Positions 48,846 to 64,000 of a stretch of 64,000 bases of DNA are shown in pieces (position 1 is the stretch's first letter; each line of letters opens with the position of its first letter). The DNA comes from Paralichthys olivaceus (taxonomy: Eukaryota; Chordata; Actinopteri; Pleuronectiformes; Paralichthyidae), in contig NC_091107.1 in assembly GCF_024713975.1 (NCBI RefSeq), forward strand, positions 19,893,501 to 19,957,500, given 5' to 3'. The notes below the pieces were generated by a model. The model made no database searches and was not told the origin of the DNA. It saw nothing but the letters and a program-made list of their open reading frames with translations. The position numbers were made by a program, and so were the translations under genes.

Positions 48846-51096
48846 ATGGAAAACGTCGCAGTTTCAAGTCGAAAGTGCACAAATAAAGTAAGTTTATGTC
48901 AGTGAACATCACATTAAAAGATTGTCATGGTGTGTTGATCAATGAGTACTTCAGGGTGTCCCCTGCCTGCATAATCGTGTCATTGTTTGACATTCATTAG
49001 GGAAACAAGGAGAATGCTCAGCCTGCACATGGAAGCAAATCCCTCATCAAGAGAGATAAAAAGCCTGTGGCTCCCTTTCATCTGAAAATCAACGGAAAAG
49101 AGGAGATCTCAGCAAATCATGGTCCTCTTAAACCCAAGGCCAAACCGGCGGACACAAGGTCCACATGCAGTGATGCTCTAAAAAAGTCAAAGACTGCGCA
49201 GAAAGACGGGAGAGGAGCTGCTGCTTCTGATGTTGCACGACGACAAACTCTCAGCCGGGCCTTCCTCTCAGAGCAGGCTGTGAAGCAGAAAAAAATAGCT
49301 GCAGAAGCTCCAAAGCGACCAGCTGCAGCGCTGTCCTCCAGATCGGCTCCTGGCATGTACAAAGGAAAGATTGTTGAGTCGAAGATAGGATCCATTTGGA
49401 AGTCAACTACTAGTCTGGACAGGGCAGACATCAAACCATTGGTGCCAAAAGCTGAGAGACAAAGGGTTGAGAATGTGAAAAAAATAAGGTCCAAATCTGT
49501 TTCTGACTTACCTGCACCTGGCACAAAAAAACCCGCACCAACCGTGTCCAAGTCAGCGTTCAATAGACCTGCCCAGGTGTCCAGGCCTGCTGTCACCAGC
49601 CGCCCTCCTGCTGGATTCTACTCTGCCCGCCCTTCTACCAGAACCGTCCCAGCCACCAGATCCAGAAACCCCACTGTGACCGCCGCCAAGGGAAGTGGGT
49701 CACTGAGCTCCAAGCCAAAGATTCCAGTGAAAGACAAGGTCAACAAACCTGCAGTCTCAAGCAACCTCAGTCAGTACCGATTAACCACGGAGACCACTGA
49801 GGAAAGAAGGTAACATTTTACATTCCACGCACGCACTTCATGTCTGCCCTGTGCATCGGAAACAGCATAAAAATGTTTTGTGTTTTGTCTGCAGAGCAAA
49901 ACTGGCTGAGTGGCTGGCTTCCAAGGGCAAGACGTTCAAGAGACCGGCCATGACCACAGCAGCACCTCCTAAAACCAACGCCTCCAAACCCGGAGCTGAT
50001 CTCACATCCCAGTCTCGTGCTGAACCTCGGCCCGCTGCACAGTGCAAACCTGAAACCCAAGCACCTAAAGCAGACTCCACTGCAGCTGACTGCACAGATA
50101 CACAGGAAGCAGCGATGACAACATGCAACCAAACTCCCAAGATCATCAACGCCACACTGGAGCTGCTGATGTCAGACGTAGATCTGCCTGTCGACCCACA
50201 GGACAGTGTGGATGATGTAAGGCAACAGTTTCTGCTGCTTTAGCTGCATTTTAAAATATTACCTCACCCCCAGTCACACACCTGCATCTTTTCTTTATTT
50301 TCTGTAATGACAGATTGTTGTGAACCTGTGTGATGCTCTGGAGGCAATGGCCACTCCCTCCAGATGCAGTGAAGGTAAGTTTATGTTTTGCTGTTCAGTC
50401 TCACACTTGTTGAGTAAATTCAGTTCTACACAGATGTGCAAATTTACAGACTTATTTTTTGTTTCCATACGAAGCCTCACAGGTGACAGAGGAGTGTACT
50501 GATGTAACAGAGGACGGTGAAGTGACAGATAAATGTAAAGAAGAGGTGAAGAATGACGCAGAAGAAAGAGTTCAACACAAAGTGGAGACGGATGAAGAGG
50601 AATTAGAAAGTGACGACGATGACGAAACTGATAATGATGACGTGGTGGAGACCACACCACAGATGCAGGATGCTTCAGTAGTAAAATACAGTGTGAAGAC
50701 AACTCCATACTTGCAAAGGTGAGAATATTCCTTAGTCAAATCATTTTACTCAGCTGTTTCATCAAATTGCCAAAAGGTGATTCGTTTTCACTTGTGATAG
50801 TATTTTGTTTCACCCGTAAAATATCTTCTTCGTGTAGTGTCAAGAGGACAATCGAAGGTGAGGTCAGTTCGTCCAGGAATAAGGGCAACATCAAAGATCT
50901 GAAGTTTCTGACACCGGTTCGTCGATCCACGCGCATCCAGCGCAAATCCTCCCACCTGCCAATGATGCTGGTCGACCGTGACCCCTGCGTGTCATCACTG
51001 GCAGAGCTGGTGAAGCTGGACGATGATCCCAATGCCTACATCTACAGAAAGAACCCTGCTCTTCTAGAAGATCTGCCAGACCATCCCAGGCTGTGA
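48846..51096 (+). CDS. ckap2: Cytoskeleton-associated protein 2 family (CKAP2/CKAP2L)
   Basis: Coding exons: 48846-48887 (exon from 48833), 49001-49809, 49895-50216, 50314-50374, 50475-50718, 50838-51096; 578 aa, all junctions in phase. A KEN destruction box sits at residues 17-19. A long basic, Ser/Pro/Ala-rich part (about 20-280) is typical of microtubule-binding linkers. AKLAEWLASKGKTFKRP (about 285-301) is the family signature, followed by a very acidic run (EEELESDDDDETDNDD). The conserved C-terminus has YSVKTTPYLQ, FLTPVRRSTRIQRKS and PCVSSLAEL. Family members stabilise spindle microtubules and are destroyed through APC/C at mitotic exit. The TPYLQ and PCVSSL pieces look closer to CKAP2 than CKAP2L, but I am not certain. 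At 578 aa it is shorter than the human proteins (about 680-745). It starts divergently from thap12, about 1.5 kb away. Confidence 0.88.
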
Positions 51097-51330
51097 GGAG
51101 CTCTGTACTTTAACTGTTACTAAAAGAAGAGACGGGGGCTAATGGACATTAAATACTAATGTTAAGATTGTGTTACTAATATGCATTTGTTGAAGGAATT
51201 TTAACACTCATTGAATTCTATTATACTGAGGTGCAAACACACCGCTCATGTCTAATTATTCTGTAAAGACTTAATTCTAATATCTTTTACTTTAATGTAA
51301 AGTTGATATACATTTTGCAAAATGCACTAC

Positions 51331-51336
51331 AATAAA
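51331..51336 (+). terminator. Polyadenylation signal of the CKAP2-type gene
   Basis: AATAAA about 235 bases after the stop codon, in AT-rich sequence with a T-rich stretch beyond it. Confidence 0.65.
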
Positions 51337-51359
51337 GTATTGCCTTATTATAATCAGTT

Positions 51360-52195
51360 GCGCTTTCATATTAGCCTTCTGAACTTTTGATAAATGTGGA
51401 AATATCAAGAGGTGAGGATCCAGAAACATAAGATATTTTTTTCCTCACTAAACTATTTTTCCAGGAGTGGGTGAGGCAAAATGGCCGACAACACAAGTAT
51501 AAAAAAAACACTAAGTGGAGAAAGCAGCCACTTGATTTTAGTCAGCCCTGGGCTCTGCACAGATTCTGCAGGTGAATATGAAGGATCTGTAGGAAAGGTC
51601 CTCTGGATTCAGTTTCTAGTTTGACCAATCACATTTGAGCAGGCTTTGGTTGTCACAGGTAAATGTTCAGAGCAGAACAGGAATGAATCAACTATATGAT
51701 TTCTCATTCATCAATATTCATATGAGCTGTAGCTGTTTATAGATTAGCCTAAATGCATCTGGACCTGAATCAGAGTGTCACTGTTTTGTTTGATGAAACA
51801 AATGAGAGGATGGTGTCTTGGTGTGGACATCTGCTGTCTACACTGGAAAAATGAACCAAAGAATGTGGATTTAATTAACTAAATATAGCACATGGGCTAT
51901 CACAGAATCCTTAACTGTATTTATGGCATTATTTAGCATTCTGTGCTTTCATTGCACCTGAAGCCCCAAATATTGGCCGTCGCCTCCTGAGACTAATTCA
52001 TCATAAAATGATGATGGGCTCTGAGATTTAGTCAACTCCAATAATCAGGAGATGAGTACAGATTTTCCAAAAAACTATTTCCCAATAACAATATTTCACT
52101 ATTGTGATTAAACGACAGAATATCAGCTTCAGATGTTCCAAATTATTCAGTACATTTCTTTTGTGAGGAAAAACAAAAGACAACAAATCACATTT
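51360..52195. other. Gene-free space between two convergent 3' ends
   Basis: The ckap2-type gene and stt3a converge here. The space holds a diverged dispersed repeat (51568-51775) and otherwise nothing recognisable. Confidence 0.6.
51568..51775. repeat. Old dispersed repeat, copy 2
   Basis: It shares ordered blocks with 6168-6380, including 'gtttctagtttgaccaatca'. The family is unknown to me. Confidence 0.6.
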
Positions 52196-52202
52196 TTTCA
52201 CG

Positions 52203-52219
52203 TTTAATCCCACTTTAAT
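52203..52219 (-). terminator. stt3a: Candidate polyadenylation signals of stt3a
   Basis: Two ATTAAA variants on the minus strand (52203-52208 and 52214-52219), about 300 bases after the stop. Confidence 0.35.
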
Positions 52220-52517
52220 TGACCAGATTATAAAAATCTAAAGTGCTCAAATGAACAGCACTTTCTTTTGACCGCTTCATGGCGAACTCCTGACATCAGA
52301 CTGGATGTTTTGACACTAGCTTCCTCTGATCCCAGATGAGACATTTCATTATAACAAAAGAAAAAAAAAAATCATCCACAAAACAAAATCTCTGATGCAA
52401 TTTTCTTCCCCGAAACAAAAAGTATAAAAAAGTACTCTTTTCCCACTCATCTGCAGACCACAGGGGAAGGTGTTCAGTGCTGTGCGCTAAAAGACTCTTC
52501 ACTGCCATCTGAAGGTT

Positions 52518-59445
<6,928 letters not shown>

Positions 59446-59477
59446 TTTGGCGAGGTTAGGGACAGCTCACCGTACAA

Positions 59478-60420
59478 CCTGCAGGGAGGAAGACCAACAC
59501 TGTGACAACTGTGGACAAAAGCACTGAAATGACGTCTGTGGTCCCACACTGACTTGTCCTGGGGACATGTTTTCACGATCCTAAAGAAACAAGCCGCGTG
59601 TTCAGAGGACCACTCAAAGGAGGCAACCTCCACGTCCAGCCCAACCAGATAAGGCCACGCACTTAGATCCAGCGTCAGGAACCAGGAAGCAGCCAGTGTG
59701 GAAAACTTCTGCAGTAACTCGTATCTCTGTGCGTCTCTCCAGATTTGATATTTAAATAAATCCGTTTCCAATGTACAAACCCAACAACTCAGACTGACAG
59801 AGCCGGGGTTAAAGCTCACTCTGGAGGCAGCACTTTCAAACAGGGGGCATTAGAAGTGCTGTCAGCTTCCCGGCACCTCAGAGCAAGGCACCAGCGGCAG
59901 CTAGCATGTGCTAACTACACGTCCCCACACACTTGTACGATACACAAACACACGCATCGCTACGGATCGTCAGCATCAGGCCGGTTCGTGCTGCTGCTGC
60001 TCACATCCAGGCACAAATGTGTGAGCGGCTAGCGATGCTAACCTGCTAGCCGCAGTATAATGGACCCCTCCTGCTCCGCGTCTCGTCGCGAACGTGCTCA
60101 GTGAAACCCCGGAGCCTCCATCTCACACGTCAGCGGCGGAGCAGTTTGAATTAAAGGCCGCTGCTCCACAACTCCGCGCTGTTTAGGAGAAAAGGCTCAT
60201 TCAGACTCACCCGCTCCGCTCCTGCACTCCGACGCGTCTCTCACACAAGCTTCACGGCCAGCACCGTCCCGCCCCCCCTGCCGCGCCACTGGGCGCGTTT
60301 ATTGGTCGAGCGTCAGTCAACAGGAAACCCGCGCCCATCTGATTGGCTCCTCGACCTGCTGCTCAAAGCCTCTTCCCTGCATTGTAACTGTGGTGTAGTG
60401 ACGTGTCCTTAGTGTGAGGA
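59478..60420 (-). promoter_or_regulatory. stt3a: stt3a 5'UTR intron, first exon and CpG-rich promoter
   Basis: An acceptor just above 59478 (CCTGCAG|GTTG) starts the ATG exon. A donor CGG|GTGAGT ends a GC-rich first exon at 60211. Above it, two minus-strand CCAAT boxes (60301-60305 and 60342-60346) sit in CpG-rich DNA, the layout of a housekeeping promoter. GCTAGC/GCTAAC clusters lie at 59898-59918 and 60026-60052 in the first intron. Confidence 0.6.
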
Positions 60421-60429
60421 CACGTGTCG

Positions 60430-61510
60430 CCCCCTGCTGGTTGAGAACACGCACGACCAGAAAATGCCACTAGTGTCATTACTTGTCACAGAAATCCAGT
60501 AAATATATTAAAGGTTTCAGAGACTTATATCAAATTATACAATAATAAATTAACAGTTAATTTAGTATGATAAAATATGTTTATTACTGAATATATAACA
60601 ACGATATAATAATGCTCTTAATTTAAAAAAGAAGTGTGTTGTCTGCTTCTCCTTGTGATCACATGAGACTGATGGTAATGATGATACACATAATTTAGAT
60701 TTTTGGGGGATTGCCCATCCTAATGTTTAAAATATTGAATATGGCCCAGTTTTTTTTTATTATTAGACATTACAATATTGCACATCATGTTAAAATCAGA
60801 GCATTCCCTCTGATGAGTGAGTGAAAACACGGGGACTGGGCTGCTGCGTGGTGGTGGAGGGCTTCTGGCTGAACATTCAGGATGTGTTTTCTGGGGGAAA
60901 AAACTAACGCAAGCAGGATAAGGTTGAATACCTGATATAAGGCTCCTTCCTTTATTACAGAGTGTAGCACTGTAGTGGTCAAACAAAACAAAGACATCGC
61001 AGTTTGGCAGTGTTTATCTCAACTATCATCTACTGAATTCATACAGACTGAAAACACTGAGGCAGCTTCTTCTTCTTTGCTGGTGTCACATTGTCGTTTG
61101 CAAAATGTAAATCTCATTGGGATGAGACACCAGGCAAACCTTTAGTTAACACACAACAAGAGTTTGAGGAAGAAAGTTTGGTTTATACTACTCATCTGTT
61201 CTTTTTAGATTGACTTGATATAGATTTGATTTGTGAATTCTACTAAGAACAAAGCTGTAACAGGATAAAAATACAGTTTCCCCATCAACCATACAAAGTG
61301 ATTCCTGGAACTGCTTGGACACCATCATTTGACAAAGGGACACGGATCCATGTGCAAGAAAGCATTCAACCCGAGAGGAAGGAATGTGAATCGCAACATG
61401 AAGAAATGATAGTTGTCAACAGGTAAAACAGGAGTGTGCTTTGCTCCTGAATGCAAACAAGCTCATTAAAAGTAAAATAAATCCTCTAGTCACAAGTTTG
61501 CTCCAACATA
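60430..61510. other. Space between ei24 3' end and stt3a promoter
   Basis: AT-rich, with no gene or recognisable element; part may be ei24 3'UTR if a distal polyadenylation site is used. Confidence 0.5.
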
Positions 61511-61524
61511 TTAAAACTAGGTGA

Positions 61525-61545
61525 TTTATTGTGCTGTAATTTATT
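61525..61545 (-). terminator. ei24: Candidate paired polyadenylation signals of ei24
   Basis: Two minus-strand AATAAA hexamers (61525-61530 and 61540-61545), about 330 bases after the stop. Confidence 0.4.
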
Positions 61546-61865
61546 AAAGGAGATTCACTAAAATGGCACATTATACAAAAAAACAATGAAATTCACAGAA
61601 AAAAGTCGAGAGTTGGGTATATTACGTGTTTCGAGTGTGAGGCACAGGGCAGTCGATTTTGGTGTCACACTGAAAATGTGTCTGGTGGTTTTACTTCAAA
61701 TGAAAAACCAAAGGGCCAGATATTAGATTAAAAACATGGAAACCCTTCGTCTTAAACCGCGTATCATCATCTTCAGGGGAAATCCATCGGGAAGAATCCC
61801 TTTTCTTCACACTGAGTGAAGCCACTCTGCTGTTTTGCCATTTCGTCTCCTTCAAAGTAGCTCCA

Positions 61866-64000
<2,135 letters not shown>

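Noticed and set aside
49117-49596. A 159-codon minus-strand frame
   Set aside because: Antisense shadow of the large CKAP2-family exon.

Overview
The window is animal nuclear DNA, almost certainly from a ray-finned fish. It holds multi-exon genes with GT-AG introns, CpG-rich promoters and abundant CA microsatellites, and the proteins match vertebrate families along their whole length. I rebuilt exons by hand from splice sites and reading phase. Six protein-coding genes result, and every junction given is phase-consistent.

Layout. 1-14.1 kb: no gene found; it holds a degenerate satellite at 4.1-5.25 kb, CA repeats and two stretches that look like conserved non-coding DNA. 15.0-23.4 kb (minus): wnt11, 5 coding exons, 357 aa, plus a likely 5'UTR exon. 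23.5-29.8 kb: no gene found. 30.5-42.4 kb (minus): an unusual THAP12-like gene. 43.6-46.9 kb (minus): an ordinary thap12 of 718 aa. 48.4-51.3 kb (plus): a CKAP2-family mitotic spindle gene, 578 aa. 52.5-60.2 kb (minus): stt3a, 17 coding exons, 705 aa, the catalytic subunit of oligosaccharyltransferase. 61.9-64.0 kb (minus, running off the window): the last five exons of ei24.

The main discovery candidate is the gene at 30474-42442. It has one N-terminal THAP zinc finger, like thap12. Thap12 then has one small exon and one giant exon carrying its domesticated hAT-transposase body. Here that exon pair occurs four times in a row, each copy diverged but open, joined by short introns. Every small exon runs from phase 0 to phase 1 and every giant exon from phase 1 to phase 0, so each pair can be duplicated or skipped without breaking the frame. 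The joined model is 2452 aa: THAP plus four transposase-derived modules. The conserved giant-exon landmarks (the CRGQA-like motif, the FFS...P(V/L)..R segment, the FY/YY...LS...SLVP segment, and mostly the E(L/M)..CW segment) recur in all four. The second catalytic Asp of active hAT enzymes is absent from all of them, as in thap12. This suggests a multivalent DNA-binding or scaffold protein rather than a transposase.

The genes are not an operon. Wnt11 is a secreted morphogen, the two THAP proteins are predicted nuclear factors, the CKAP2 protein is a cell-cycle microtubule protein, and stt3a and ei24 are ER membrane proteins. The order wnt11-thap12 matches human 11q13.5 and ei24-stt3a matches human 11q24.2, so the window joins two blocks that lie far apart on the human chromosome.
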